Assembly (NCBI GenBank): GCA_963817335.1
Contig: CAWFNX010000005.1
Span: 1-64,000, forward strand
DNA from: AV40 sp963817335
Lineage (GTDB): Bacteria; Verrucomicrobiota; Verrucomicrobiia; Chthoniobacterales; UBA10450
Direction of reading: 5' to 3'
Length of the DNA: 64,000 nucleotides
In this document: in pieces, positions 44,984 to 53,873 of the stretch
Numbering within the stretch: the first letter of the stretch is position 1
Layout: each line of letters begins with the position of its first letter
The notes under the pieces: model-generated
Told to the model about the DNA's origin: nothing
The model's input: the letters and a program-made list of their open reading frames with translations, nothing else
The model's database searches: none
Position numbers and translations under genes: made by a program

Positions 44984-45994
44984 ATGAAATCAAAGTTACA
45001 TATGATGACCTCAACAAAAATTCTCCTGTTCGGTTCTGCGATCATTTGCGTTGCCGGTCTTAGTTTGATCGCAGCGACAGAAACGAAAAAGGATTCGCCC
45101 ACTGCGTCGCAACAAAAACAATTCAATACCCCGAAGGAAGCGGCGGACAGCTTGATTGCGGCCGCGAGCTCTTTCGACGTCGCCCAGCTCAAGGAGATTC
45201 TGGGACCGGATGCCGGAGACGTTGTTAGCTCCGCGGATCCGGTTGCCGACAAAAACAGAGCCACCGCGTTTGCCGAGAAGGCGAAGGCAAAAATGAACGT
45301 CGGGACCGACCCGAAAAATCCGAACCAGGTAATTGTGACTGTGGGCGACGACGATTTTCCGCTGGCGATCCCAATCGTTAAGCGTGGAAGCAAGTGGATG
45401 TTCGATACCAAAATTGGTCGGCAGGAAATTCTAAATCGCAGGATCGGTTCGAACGAACTGGACGCGATCGCCATTTGTCACGGCTTCGACGACGCGCAAC
45501 AGCAATACGCTCAGGAAAAGCACGACGATGCGAAAGTGAATCAATACGCGCAAAAAATTGTCAGCACGCCGGGAAAACATGACGGGCTTGCCTGGCAAAA
45601 CGCCGACGGCACGTGGGGCGGGCCGGTTGGTCAAGGAATCGCGAATGCTCTCGAGCAGGGCTACACCCAAAAGTCGCAGCCGTATCACGGCTACTACTTT
45701 AAAGTGTTGAAAGGGCAGGGGCCAGCTGCCCCTATGGGGCAAATGGACTTTGTGGTAGACGGCGCAATGATTGGCGGTTTTGCGCTGGCTGCGGCTCCAG
45801 CGCAATATCGCATTACCGGAGTCAAAACGTTCATCGTCGGCCCCAACGGAATTGTTTACGAAAAAGATCTTGGACAAAACACGCTGAAGACATTCCAGGC
45901 GATGGAACGATACAACCCGGACAAAACCTGGCACGAAACCGACGACGATTGGCCAGAATCGGACGATGCCGCCAGTGCGGGGACAAATAAGTAA
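44984..45994 (+). CDS. DUF2950 exported protein, copy 3
   Basis: About 336 residues, most like copy 2 (FNTPKEAADSLIAAASSFDV, LKEILGPDAGDVVSSADPVA, FDTKIGRQEILNRRIGSNEL). Signal peptide contains ILLFGSAIICVAGLSLIAA. ATG 44984 follows CGAGGAAAAACCA, the same context as the other copies. Partner of the DUF3300 gene upstream. Function unknown. Confidence 0.88.
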   Translation: MKSKLHMMTSTKILLFGSAIICVAGLSLIAATETKKDSPTASQQKQFNTPKEAADSLIAAASSFDVAQLKEILGPDAGDVVSSADPVADKNRATAFAEKAKAKMNVGTDPKNPNQVIVTVGDDDFPLAIPIVKRGSKWMFDTKIGRQEILNRRIGSNELDAIAICHGFDDAQQQYAQEKHDDAKVNQYAQKIVSTPGKHDGLAWQNADGTWGGPVGQGIANALEQGYTQKSQPYHGYYFKVLKGQGPAAPMGQMDFVVDGAMIGGFALAAAPAQYRITGVKTFIVGPNGIVYEKDLGQNTLKTFQAMERYNPDKTWHETDDDWPESDDAASAGTNK

Positions 45995-46061
45995 CTCGAT
46001 CTATTTGCCCTAACCCGGCGATTGGCGCTTTAACGTCCAAGCATCTGCAATACAACAAATT

Positions 46062-47339
46062 ATGAACAAGACCCGCTTCCTATCATTATCGATATTACTC
46101 GGCGCAGCCGTTTCGTGCCTCGCCCAAAACGATCAACCGGCCGCGCCTGGACAGGAAAATTTTGAAGAACTTCCGGAGCTGAAGGCGAGTGATATTATCA
46201 AGCCGGAGTTTCTGAAAGGCCCCTCCTTCAGCGTGCGCGAATCGGTGCCAACCTTCTCCGGCACAAATCAGTTCGTCATCGATTCCGATTACGGAGTCTT
46301 TGAAGCCGATGGAAACGAAATGCTCATGCGACGCGTCAGGGAGATGGGAGCAATTGCCGAGCTCAAAGATGTTTCGCGCACCGATCAGTTCAAGGATTCC
46401 CTCGTGGCGGCGGCGAAAGGTCCTCTCAATGGAGCCAAGAATCTGGTGACTGATCCGGCCAATACGATTTCAAACGTTCCGAAAGGGATCATGAAGTTCA
46501 TGGGGCGGGCCGGCGAAAGCATTAAGAACGTTGGAAAGAAAAGCGAAGGCAAGGACCCTCAGGGAAGTAAGACACAACAGCTTATCGGATACTCCGATGC
46601 GAAACGAAAACTTGCAGTAAAGCTCGGGGTCGATCCTTACAGCACCAACACCGTCCTGCAAAAAGAATTGGATGGTATTGCCTGGGCTTCGTTCGCGGGC
46701 GGATTTGCTTTTAAAGCGGCGACCCTTCCGGTCGGCGGCGGCGTCGGAATGGCGCTCAGCGTGACCAGCACGAGTAATTCCCTCGATGGAATGCTGCGCG
46801 ATAAATCACCGGCCGACCTGAAGATTATAAATCGTCAGGCGTTGGCGGCGATGGGTACGAGCGAAAGCGACATCAATCGATTGCTGGAGAACAATACCTT
46901 TTCACCGACGACCTCGACTGCGTTCGTTCTCAATCTGCAATCGCTCAAGGGAGTGGCCAATCGCCCGGCGTTTGTTCGCATCGCCGGACAAACTGCTTCC
47001 GACGAATCGGACGCGATCTTCTGTGTTCAAACAGCCGCGCTCCTGGCAAAAATCCACAACAGTGAGAAGCCGTTGGCCCGCATCGCGCTGATCGCGGACC
47101 GGTTCCCAGTTGCCGTAGCAACGGACGGGACCGTTGTCGTCGCCCTGCAATGGGATTACGCGGCCTGGACGCCCGGTGCGGCGCGTTTCTGCGAAAAAGT
47201 GCAGGAACTTGATGCTCAGTCCGGCAAGAAAGGGATTCTTATTGCAATTTCAGGTCAAGCATCGCCGCGTCTGAAACAGGAACTTCAGGCTCGCCGGATT
47301 GCAATCAACGATCGCGTAAATCCCGGTCCCCTGAAATAA
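46062..47339 (+). CDS. Exported hypothetical protein
   Basis: 425 residues. Signal peptide FLSLSILLGAAVSCLAQN, then a soluble protein. Segments include FVIDSDYGVFEADGNEMLMR, an amphipathic GPLNGAKNLVTDPANTISNV with repeating KGIMKFMGRAGESIKNVGKK, and a hydrophobic FAFKAATLPVGGGVGMALSV. I do not recognise the family. It follows the DUF3300-DUF2950 cluster by 67 bp without a box, and may be the last gene of the third pair's transcript. Confidence 0.65.
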   Translation: MNKTRFLSLSILLGAAVSCLAQNDQPAAPGQENFEELPELKASDIIKPEFLKGPSFSVRESVPTFSGTNQFVIDSDYGVFEADGNEMLMRRVREMGAIAELKDVSRTDQFKDSLVAAAKGPLNGAKNLVTDPANTISNVPKGIMKFMGRAGESIKNVGKKSEGKDPQGSKTQQLIGYSDAKRKLAVKLGVDPYSTNTVLQKELDGIAWASFAGGFAFKAATLPVGGGVGMALSVTSTSNSLDGMLRDKSPADLKIINRQALAAMGTSESDINRLLENNTFSPTTSTAFVLNLQSLKGVANRPAFVRIAGQTASDESDAIFCVQTAALLAKIHNSEKPLARIALIADRFPVAVATDGTVVVALQWDYAAWTPGAARFCEKVQELDAQSGKKGILIAISGQASPRLKQELQARRIAINDRVNPGPLK

Positions 47340-47370
47340 ATTATCTTCGGCGGTTGGCCGAACACCGAAT

Positions 47371-48369
47371 GTGCGCGATCAGAGTTGTCGGTTGGATAGT
47401 CGGATGGCTGGTTGCGTCTTTTGCGCAGTTTGGGCCTTCGGCGCGCTCTACCTTGATTTTCCAATCACCGCCCTACGCGCACCCGCTGCGATCGGGTTTG
47501 TGATCGCACTGGTCGTGGCCACGATTTTTCTTCGCGGCAGGTCTTTAAAGCTAGCAGCCGTCTTGGTTGGCTTTGGCGCAGTTCTGGGCTGGTGGCTGAC
47601 GCTCAAGCCGAGCAATGACCGCCCGTGGCAACTTGATGTCAGCGAAACGGGTTGGGCCGAAATCAATGGCGACGACGTTACAGTTCATAATGTGCGCAAC
47701 TGCGACTATCGCACCGAGACTGACTACACCCCGCGCTGGGAAACACGGAGCTTTCGCATTTCTCAATTAACCGGTCTGAATATCGCGATCACGTACTGGG
47801 GCTCGCCTTATATGGCGCACCCAATCGTCAGCTTTCAGTTTGCCGATTCTCCGCCGCTTTGTTTTTCAATCGAGACCCGCAAGGAAATTGGCGAAAACTA
47901 CTCAGCGATCGGCGGACTGTATCGACAATATGAACTAATCTACATCTGCGCGGATGAGCGAGATGTGATTCGTTTGCGAACGAATTATCGTCAGGGCGAA
48001 GATGTTTATCTCTACCGGACGCTGGCCTCGCCTCCGCAGGCGCGAGAACGGCTTCTAGAATACCTCCGCACGCTCAACGCATTGCACACGCGTCCGCGCT
48101 GGTACAACGCCGTTACGACGAATTGCACAACGGCCATTCGGGCTCAGCGTCCGACTGGCGAGCGGATGCCGTGGGATTGGCGCATTCTCGTGAACGGGAA
48201 AGGCGACGAACTATTATATGAGCGCCATCTCATCGCGACCGGCGGTCTTTCCTTCGCTGAGCTCAAGCAGCGAAGCGAAATCAACGAACGCGCTCGAGCT
48301 GCAAGTCAGGATCCTGATTTTTCGCGTCGAATCCGTGAGGGCCTGCCCGGCTTTAGCATTAAAGAGTAG
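47371..48369 (+). CDS. DUF4105-like membrane protein
   Basis: 332 residues. Two or three N-terminal helices (VFCAVWAFGALYLDFPI, IGFVIALVVATIFL, LAAVLVGFGAVLGWWL), then a periplasmic domain. FRISQLTGLNIAITYWG, SFQFADSPPLCFSIETRKEI and YNAVTTNCTTAIRAQ are typical of DUF4105, the N-terminal fold of periplasmic Lnb-type proteins. The conserved Cys (NNC/TNCT) and an earlier His/Trp suggest a papain-like catalytic site, which is not proven. The GTG at 47371 or ATG at 47404 could be the start. Confidence 0.7.
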   Translation: MRDQSCRLDSRMAGCVFCAVWAFGALYLDFPITALRAPAAIGFVIALVVATIFLRGRSLKLAAVLVGFGAVLGWWLTLKPSNDRPWQLDVSETGWAEINGDDVTVHNVRNCDYRTETDYTPRWETRSFRISQLTGLNIAITYWGSPYMAHPIVSFQFADSPPLCFSIETRKEIGENYSAIGGLYRQYELIYICADERDVIRLRTNYRQGEDVYLYRTLASPPQARERLLEYLRTLNALHTRPRWYNAVTTNCTTAIRAQRPTGERMPWDWRILVNGKGDELLYERHLIATGGLSFAELKQRSEINERARAASQDPDFSRRIREGLPGFSIKE

Positions 48370-48389
48370 ACGAACCGTTGGCTTCGCGC

Positions 48390-48408
48390 GTAGGACTTTC
48401 GTCCCATA
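48390..48408 (+). promoter_or_regulatory. 19-bp palindromic box, site 19
   Basis: GTAGGACTTTCGTCCCATA, 137 bp before the lipase-like gene at 48546. A half-match (GAAGTCCAATG) overlaps that gene's start codon. Confidence 0.65.
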
Positions 48409-48545
48409 CCAAATCGGCGACCAATCTCTCAATAATTAACGTCGATTCTCCATGGGCGATCTTTTTTGTCATTCTTATCGCAAATCTCCTGCGTTTTGTT
48501 TGGCTTGCGCATCCCTGGTTGTGATCCACACCACCCCGAAGTCCA

Positions 48546-50165
48546 ATGTTTCCTGATCTAAGACATATTCGGAAGCGCGTCCGGTTTGCTGCCGCGATTA
48601 CTTGCGCAGTTTTCCTGACAAGTTGCGCGATTCAGCCGGTCGGCCGGCCCCAGGATATTGCTGCTGCAAAGAGTTTGCGCGACGCGCGGTCGACCCAGCT
48701 CCCGCTTGAAGTTCGCGCGGCAGATTACTTGCAAGCCGCCGCGCTCACCGCCCCAGACCTGGGTTCGGGAACGCAGCCGACCCTGGCTCTCAATACCTAC
48801 AACTCCGCTGCTGCCGAGTTAACAATTCTGTTGCGCTCGGCGCCGGGAGGACATCTCTGGAATCATCCGCTAACCCTCACGGCCAACAACACAACTTATC
48901 ACTTGCGGCTGCAACCGGCCGGAAATGCAGTTTGGTCCCCCAATTATTTTACGTCCTTTATCCCGTCGGCTGAGATCAAAGAAACGTTAATTAAAAAAGA
49001 GAACCACCAGCCTGGGGTTGGTGGCTCACTCGTTGGCGTCCGGCAAACCAACCCGCGTGAAAACTTCGCGCCCTTGAAAGGCACAACTGCGCCAGTCACA
49101 GCGACCCTCGATTTCAAAGGACACGACGCGACTCTCGCATTGCGCCGTCCAGCAAAACAGCCCACCGCTGTGGTGGAAGGAAAAGCCCGCACGCTAGCGG
49201 CAGACTTTTCAGCGCCGATTAGTTACTACCGGCCGCCGGCAAATCTTATGTGGGTGGGCCTGATGGCTGGATTTCGCGGCTCTAATCAGAGAGACAAAAC
49301 CGGACTTTATTTTCTCCAGCCCTACGATCCCGACCGTATCCCGATCGTTTTTGTGCACGGGCTCTTCTCCACCCCGTTCACCTGGGTGGAAACGATCAAC
49401 GGACTCCAGGCCGACCCTGAGATCCGAAAGCATTACCAGTTCTGGGTTTTCGGCTATACAACCGGTAATCCCATTCTCTACTCGGCATTGCGATTACGGG
49501 AAGAATTGGCCAGAGCCGACAAGCTTTATCCGAATCATAAGCCTTATGTCGTAGTCGGGCACAGCATGGGTGGAATGCTGACTCATGCGCAGGTTACGAC
49601 AATTACTGGACAGATGTGGGAGAACGACAAAAAGATCGGTCCAGTGGCGAAAGATGTTCTGTCTAAAAATTCAGCCGATAGTTTGATTGTCCGCTCGATG
49701 ACTTTTCGGGCCAATCCCCGAATCAAACGGGTAGTCTTCGTCTGTACGCCGCACCGTGGCAGTGATATAGCCAGTGGTGGAATCGGAAACTTCGGGATCA
49801 GTTTGATCACCTTGCCGCTTACCGTGGCAAAGACGATGAAAGACTCGTTGACCACTCAACAGATCGCTCACTTGACCGGATCTTCGAAACGTTTGCCGAA
49901 CAGTGTCAGCGGTTTGAAACCGACCAATCCTTCGTTCCCCATCGTCAACAGCGCGCAAATTACCGTTCCGTATCATTCGATCATTGGCGATCGCGGCAAA
50001 GGTAACTCGCCGAACAGCACCGATGGTGTAGTCGCTTACTGGAGCTCTCACCTCGACGGCGCCAAATCGGAAAAGATCGTGCCTGGTCCGCACGGATCAA
50101 CTGGCCTTCCGCAAACGATCGCCGAGCTCGATCGGATTTTGGAATTGCATCTTAGCAGTCTCTAG
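48546..50165 (+). CDS. Alpha/beta-hydrolase (lipase-like) lipoprotein, paralogue of 12608 gene
   Basis: 539 residues. Lipobox-like FAAAITCAVFLTSCAIQ, an N-terminal region of about 250 residues, then a hydrolase domain: IPIVFVHGLFSTPFTWVETI, nucleophile elbow VVVGHSMGGMLTHAQ, and RVVFVCTPHRGSDIASGG. A near-C-terminal HGSTGLP may supply the catalytic His. Same architecture as the gene at 12608, also box-linked. Predicted esterase or lipase on the periplasmic face of a membrane; substrate unknown. Confidence 0.85.
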   Translation: MFPDLRHIRKRVRFAAAITCAVFLTSCAIQPVGRPQDIAAAKSLRDARSTQLPLEVRAADYLQAAALTAPDLGSGTQPTLALNTYNSAAAELTILLRSAPGGHLWNHPLTLTANNTTYHLRLQPAGNAVWSPNYFTSFIPSAEIKETLIKKENHQPGVGGSLVGVRQTNPRENFAPLKGTTAPVTATLDFKGHDATLALRRPAKQPTAVVEGKARTLAADFSAPISYYRPPANLMWVGLMAGFRGSNQRDKTGLYFLQPYDPDRIPIVFVHGLFSTPFTWVETINGLQADPEIRKHYQFWVFGYTTGNPILYSALRLREELARADKLYPNHKPYVVVGHSMGGMLTHAQVTTITGQMWENDKKIGPVAKDVLSKNSADSLIVRSMTFRANPRIKRVVFVCTPHRGSDIASGGIGNFGISLITLPLTVAKTMKDSLTTQQIAHLTGSSKRLPNSVSGLKPTNPSFPIVNSAQITVPYHSIIGDRGKGNSPNSTDGVVAYWSSHLDGAKSEKIVPGPHGSTGLPQTIAELDRILELHLSSL

Positions 50166-50268
50166 TTTCACAAGCCCATGCCAACCTGCCAGTGAGTGCT
50201 AACACCCAGCGCAGCTCTGGTTTCAATAATCTTATACTACCAGCGGCGGCGAAAGCGCGCAGTCAGGC

Positions 50269-50688
50269 ATGAAACTTCCCCCCGACGTATATTTCCAACC
50301 AGAACTCCAACTTCTCCTCTGGAAACCCCGCGGCATCCTTAACGAGAAGGCCGTTAATAAGATCATTGCCTTTATTCGAGATGAGGAGGCCAAATCGGAC
50401 GCATCCGAACGTCGATTTATCGACAGCACCGAGCTAACCGCCGTCGAGCTTAACTTTCGCTATGTTTTCCACGTCGCGCTTTACCGGCGTTTTTCTCGTC
50501 AAGGGCGAAAGCCAATCAAGTCTGCCTTTCTCGTGAAAGACGCGGCGTTCTCGCACTATTTTAAACTGCACGCGCTCTTGACTGACCACTCATCGTTGCA
50601 CGTCCGACTTTTCGGAGAGAAGCGAGCAGCCGCCAAGTGGCTCGGCGTTTCCGTTGATTCACTGCATCCCCCGCAAACAGAACCCTAA
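50269..50688 (+). CDS. Hypothetical protein, paralogue of 36902 gene
   Basis: 139 residues, soluble. Aligns end to end with the product of 36902-37333 (see motifs there), with the shared VELNFRY, LYRR, KSA and WLGV positions. Possible STAS-like fold; no function assigned. Its 3' end overlaps the convergent LOG-family gene by 4 bp. A TTATACT element lies at 50232-50238, but no clear box is present. Confidence 0.65.
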   Translation: MKLPPDVYFQPELQLLLWKPRGILNEKAVNKIIAFIRDEEAKSDASERRFIDSTELTAVELNFRYVFHVALYRRFSRQGRKPIKSAFLVKDAAFSHYFKLHALLTDHSSLHVRLFGEKRAAAKWLGVSVDSLHPPQTEP

Positions 50689-51452
50689 GAAGTCTGCGCC
50701 GCCAGCCACGCAGTGCGATTTTTCCCAATCAGCGCGATCGCTTCCTCAACCGTGCTGACGCAATGCGGAATTGTGAAATCGACTTCGCTGGCGAGCTCGC
50801 TGCCTTTTTGCAACATGCTCTGCCGGCCCCAGTCGACTAATTCTGCCCACATCTTACCGATCAGAACCAGCGGAGTGTTGTAAAGCTTCCGGACCTGGAG
50901 CAATTGCCACGCGATCGACATTTCCAGGAGAGTTCCGATGCCACCGGGCACGACCACAAATGCATCGGAAACAATCATGAAATGATGGAGTCGGGAAAAA
51001 AATGTGGCGTGTTCGTAGGCCTTGCTCACAAACGGATTGACCTCCTGCTCGAACGGGAGCTGCACGCGAATGCCGACGGATCGATTCCGACCTTTAGGAT
51101 CAGCCGCGGTTGCACCTTCGTTCGCGGCCTGCATCAATCCTGGGCCGCCGCCGCTCAAAATGTCACAGCCCATTGTTGAAAGCTCGGTCGCGAGTCGCTT
51201 GACGCTCTCATACGCGACCGATCCGGGCTGAATCCGCGCCGAGCCGAAGATCGTGACGCGATAGTTCTGCCGCGAGGTGCGACGAAGGCGGGTCAACTCG
51301 TTCACTACATCCCAAAGGCCAGTCACTGCACGCTCGAGCAACGCGACTGCCGCATCTTCGTTACTCAGCCGAACGACATCTGATTGTCCGAAAACCCGAA
51401 CATCGTCCGCGATGCTAGGTTTAGTCGGCACAGATTTAATGACCTCCCGCAA
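50685..51452 (-). CDS. LOG-family (TIGR00730-like) protein
   Basis: 255 residues. Rossmann-like fold with the family signatures VTIFGSARIQPGS, LSGGGPGLMQAANEGA and VVVPGGIGTLLEMS (PGGxGTxxE, the nucleotide-binding and catalytic motif of LOG lysine decarboxylase-like proteins). Relatives hydrolyse cytokinin ribotides or other nucleoside monophosphates. The N-terminal 50 residues are an extra helical segment. Overlaps by 17 bp the gene upstream on this strand (51436-51768). Confidence 0.88.
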   Translation of the reverse strand: MREVIKSVPTKPSIADDVRVFGQSDVVRLSNEDAAVALLERAVTGLWDVVNELTRLRRTSRQNYRVTIFGSARIQPGSVAYESVKRLATELSTMGCDILSGGGPGLMQAANEGATAADPKGRNRSVGIRVQLPFEQEVNPFVSKAYEHATFFSRLHHFMIVSDAFVVVPGGIGTLLEMSIAWQLLQVRKLYNTPLVLIGKMWAELVDWGRQSMLQKGSELASEVDFTIPHCVSTVEEAIALIGKNRTAWLAAQTS

Positions 51453-51768
51453 TCATTTCCGTCATGATCTTCCGACCCTTGGCTTGCAATGGGCCCATTC
51501 CGCTCCCCGGCAAAAACCACATGCCTTTATCCTTGTCGCGGCAGTAAATAATATTCACTCCGTCACTCGTGGTCGCGTGATGAAAAGTTGATCCTTTGTT
51601 TTCGTCGAGGAATTGAAAGAACGCTTCCCGCCAAGGATCATCAGCGTAACGGAAGATTTCTCCGCCGATCTTCTTGAGTTCTTCAACGTCAATGTGGCGA
51701 ATTGTTTTGGCGATGGCTTTACGGCGCTCTTTGTCAATATTTTCAAGATCGAATGTGTCGAATGGCAT
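51436..51768 (-). CDS. Small hypothetical protein
   Basis: 110 residues, soluble. Contains FDLENIDKERRKAIAKTIRH and IIYCRDKDKGMWFLPGSGMG. No family recognised. AAGGA lies about ten bases before the ATG. Its 3' end overlaps the start of the LOG-family gene, so the two are one transcript. I see no box on this side; the box at 51840 points the other way. Confidence 0.55.
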   Translation of the reverse strand: MPFDTFDLENIDKERRKAIAKTIRHIDVEELKKIGGEIFRYADDPWREAFFQFLDENKGSTFHHATTSDGVNIIYCRDKDKGMWFLPGSGMGPLQAKGRKIMTEMIAGGH

Positions 51769-51839
51769 AGTTCACTCATCCTTTCGACGGGCCTTCGGAA
51801 CCCGTTGCTATTTCTTACTTAAACCATCGCGAACAGGCT

Positions 51840-51858
51840 ATCCGACTTTGGTCTTATT
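51840..51858 (+). promoter_or_regulatory. 19-bp palindromic box, site 20
   Basis: ATCCGACTTTGGTCTTATT, 38 bp before the antiporter ATG at 51897. Confidence 0.65.
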
Positions 51859-51896
51859 CGAGATTGGACGGGAATGTGGAAACTAGCCTGAATCCG

Positions 51897-52988
51897 ATGC
51901 GACCGCTCTTCCACGAAATCCGTCGTAATCCGTTGCTTTGGCTCTTGATCTTTGTTCCGGTCGTTTTGGCGGCCGAAAGATTGAAGCCCGGAGCGCACAC
52001 TCTTCTCTTCGTTCTTTCCGTCCTGGCAATCCTGCCGCTCGCGATCCTGCTCAGCCATGCCACCGAATCGGTCGCGGCCAAGACGGGAGATTCAGTGGGT
52101 GGGCTGCTTAACGCTACTCTGGGCAATTTGACCGAGCTTGTTATCGCGATCGCAGCTCTACAGGCCGGGCAATACATGCTGGTCAAAGCATCAATCGCCG
52201 GCGCGATCGTAACAAATTCCTTGTTTATGCTCGGCGCGTCGTTCCTGATCGGTGGGTTTAAATACCACGTTCAGGAATTCAACCGCGTCGGTGCGCGACT
52301 CCAGGCCGGTCTTCTTTTTCTTGCCACCGTCGCCCTCCTCATTCCATCAACCATCGGCGCGCGAGGCTGGTCAGGCGCAACCGAATTAAGCAAGAACTTG
52401 AGTGTGCCCCTTTCGGTTTTGCTTCTCATCGCCTACGGCCTGGGCCTTTTGTTTTCACTCAAGACTCATCGTGAGCTATTCGCCGGCGCATCAGACGAAG
52501 TGGTTGAAGCAGCCTGGCCGATCGGTTTGGCTCTCGCCACCCTTGCTGGAGTTACAATTCTAGTGGCGCTGGTCAGCGAAGTATTTGTCGGATCAGTTCA
52601 GGAAGCTGCGACTGCCTTTGGAATGAGTCCCGCATTTGTCGGCTTCATCGTCGTCGCGCTGGTCGGCGCGGCTGCAGAAATGGCGGCGGCATTCTCGGCC
52701 GCGAGTAAGAATCACCTCGATCTCAGTGTGGGTATCGCCCTCGGTAGCGCCGCCCAGATCGCGCTGTTTGTCGCTCCTGTTCTCGTCCTGCTCAGTTATT
52801 TCATCGGCCCGGCGCCGATGGATTTGAGTTTCTGGCCAGGCGCGGTTGCAATGGTGTTGTTAGCGACGGTAACGGCCGCACTGGTGACGACCTCCGGCCG
52901 CTCAGCTTGGTTTGTCGGGGTGCTCGTCCTTATGGTCTACCTGATGTTTGCCACAGCGCTTTATCTCTTGCCGCCCCAGGGAAATTAG
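51897..52988 (+). CDS. Ca2+/H+ antiporter (CaCA/CAX family)
   Basis: About 363 residues, 11 predicted helices in two inverted repeats. The paired cation-binding motifs are LLNATLGNLTELVIAIAALQ in the first half and VALVGAAAEMAAAFSAASKN in the second, each with the Asn/Glu pattern of CAX proteins. A short acidic loop (GASDEVVEAAW) separates them. It exchanges Ca2+ (or other cations) for protons across the inner membrane. Start may be TTG 51864. Box 20 lies directly upstream. Confidence 0.9.
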   Translation: MRPLFHEIRRNPLLWLLIFVPVVLAAERLKPGAHTLLFVLSVLAILPLAILLSHATESVAAKTGDSVGGLLNATLGNLTELVIAIAALQAGQYMLVKASIAGAIVTNSLFMLGASFLIGGFKYHVQEFNRVGARLQAGLLFLATVALLIPSTIGARGWSGATELSKNLSVPLSVLLLIAYGLGLLFSLKTHRELFAGASDEVVEAAWPIGLALATLAGVTILVALVSEVFVGSVQEAATAFGMSPAFVGFIVVALVGAAAEMAAAFSAASKNHLDLSVGIALGSAAQIALFVAPVLVLLSYFIGPAPMDLSFWPGAVAMVLLATVTAALVTTSGRSAWFVGVLVLMVYLMFATALYLLPPQGN

Positions 52989-53026
52989 AACTTCAGGGAT
53001 CAGTCAAATTCCTTGAGATCGTTCTG

Positions 53027-53701
53027 TCATGACATCGGGAGCATGAGGGTGCGGGCAACAGCAAATCCGAAAACCACAACGGCAAAGATGAAGGCAGCCA
53101 CTCGGACCCGCCGTTGTTCAAACTTGCTCAAGGCACCGGCAAAGAAGAGCACGGCCGCAAACAACACCGTGTTGGCGAGATATTGGCCGGAAAAACTGCC
53201 GGCTTTTCGGGCTTGCTCTACTTTATTAGCAGCGCTTGCCGTGGCCTCGGTGGCCTCAGCCGCCCCGCGCATCTGATAAAGACTCGGCACAAACGGATGG
53301 GGATCAGCTTTTGGATTTTCAAACGGCTTTTGCGCCATCCATCCATCGTAAGCCTTGCGTAGATCAGGCGGAAATCGCTCCGCATAAAAACTGGCCAGCT
53401 TTTCGTTGCCGGATTGCTGCGCTGCGAGTAATTCCATGAACATCGCAACGTGAAGCGTGGCGGTCTGCGCCCCGTGCACGCTTAATAAACCGGCCTTTCG
53501 CTCTAACGCGTTGAATTCATTCATCAAGCGATTGCTCTGGCGCGTCCACGCGGCCGATTGATAGGAACACCACGCCGTGCTGAGCGTTGCCAGCGCCATT
53601 AGCGAGGCTGTGACCGGTTCAACCCAGCGCTTTTTCAACGGCTCTGCCTTCGGCGCCCGTTTTGCGTCAGGATGTTTCTCTGGGAGTGACGTTTCGCTCA
53701 T
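53027..53701 (-). CDS. DUF4337-like membrane protein
   Basis: About 224 residues. A short basic N-terminus, a helix (VEPVTASLMALATLSTAWCS), then a coiled region containing WTRQSNRLMNEFNALERKAG and two C-terminal helices (YLANTVLFAAVLFFAGAL; VRVAAFIFAVVVFGFAVA). This layout is that of the DUF4337 family, of unknown role. Start at ATG 53701 (MSETS); a TTG at 53722 is upstream. Box 21 reads correctly for this strand 52 bp upstream. Confidence 0.75.
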   Translation of the reverse strand: MSETSLPEKHPDAKRAPKAEPLKKRWVEPVTASLMALATLSTAWCSYQSAAWTRQSNRLMNEFNALERKAGLLSVHGAQTATLHVAMFMELLAAQQSGNEKLASFYAERFPPDLRKAYDGWMAQKPFENPKADPHPFVPSLYQMRGAAEATEATASAANKVEQARKAGSFSGQYLANTVLFAAVLFFAGALSKFEQRRVRVAAFIFAVVVFGFAVARTLMLPMS

Positions 53702-53753
53702 GGTGTGAACTTGGCGAGCCAACCAAACATCGCCGGGCGGCCGGCTCTCCAGA

Positions 53754-53773
53754 AATCGGACCTTGGTCCTATA
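53754..53773. promoter_or_regulatory. 19-bp palindromic box, site 21 (last copy)
   Basis: Minus strand ATAGGACCAAGGTCCGATT (53754-53772), 52 bp before the DUF4337 gene. The + strand also fits (ATCGGACCTTGGTCCTATA, 53755-53773), but no + gene follows. This is the most rightward copy in the window. Confidence 0.7.
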
Positions 53774-53809
53774 TGATTTTCCCGCGGCCCAAGATCATAT
53801 GGCGCATCA

Positions 53810-53851
53810 CTGAAGAAAAACAAAAACGGCGGGGATTTGCGTCCCGCCGTT
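53810..53851 (-). terminator. Intrinsic terminator of the PEP-CTERM gene
   Basis: On the minus strand, AACGGCGGG pairs with CCCGCCGTT (53843-53851 with 53825-53833; nine perfect pairs) and is followed by TTTTTGTTTTTC. It lies 23 bp after the stop of the gene at 53874. Confidence 0.85.
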
Positions 53852-53873
53852 CTGAAATTTGAAGTTCGTTAGG

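Noticed and set aside
48530..48548. ACCACCCCGAAGTCCAATG as an extra box at the lipase start codon
   Set aside because: Positions 2 and 5 fail and it overlaps the ATG; box 19 upstream is the better site.
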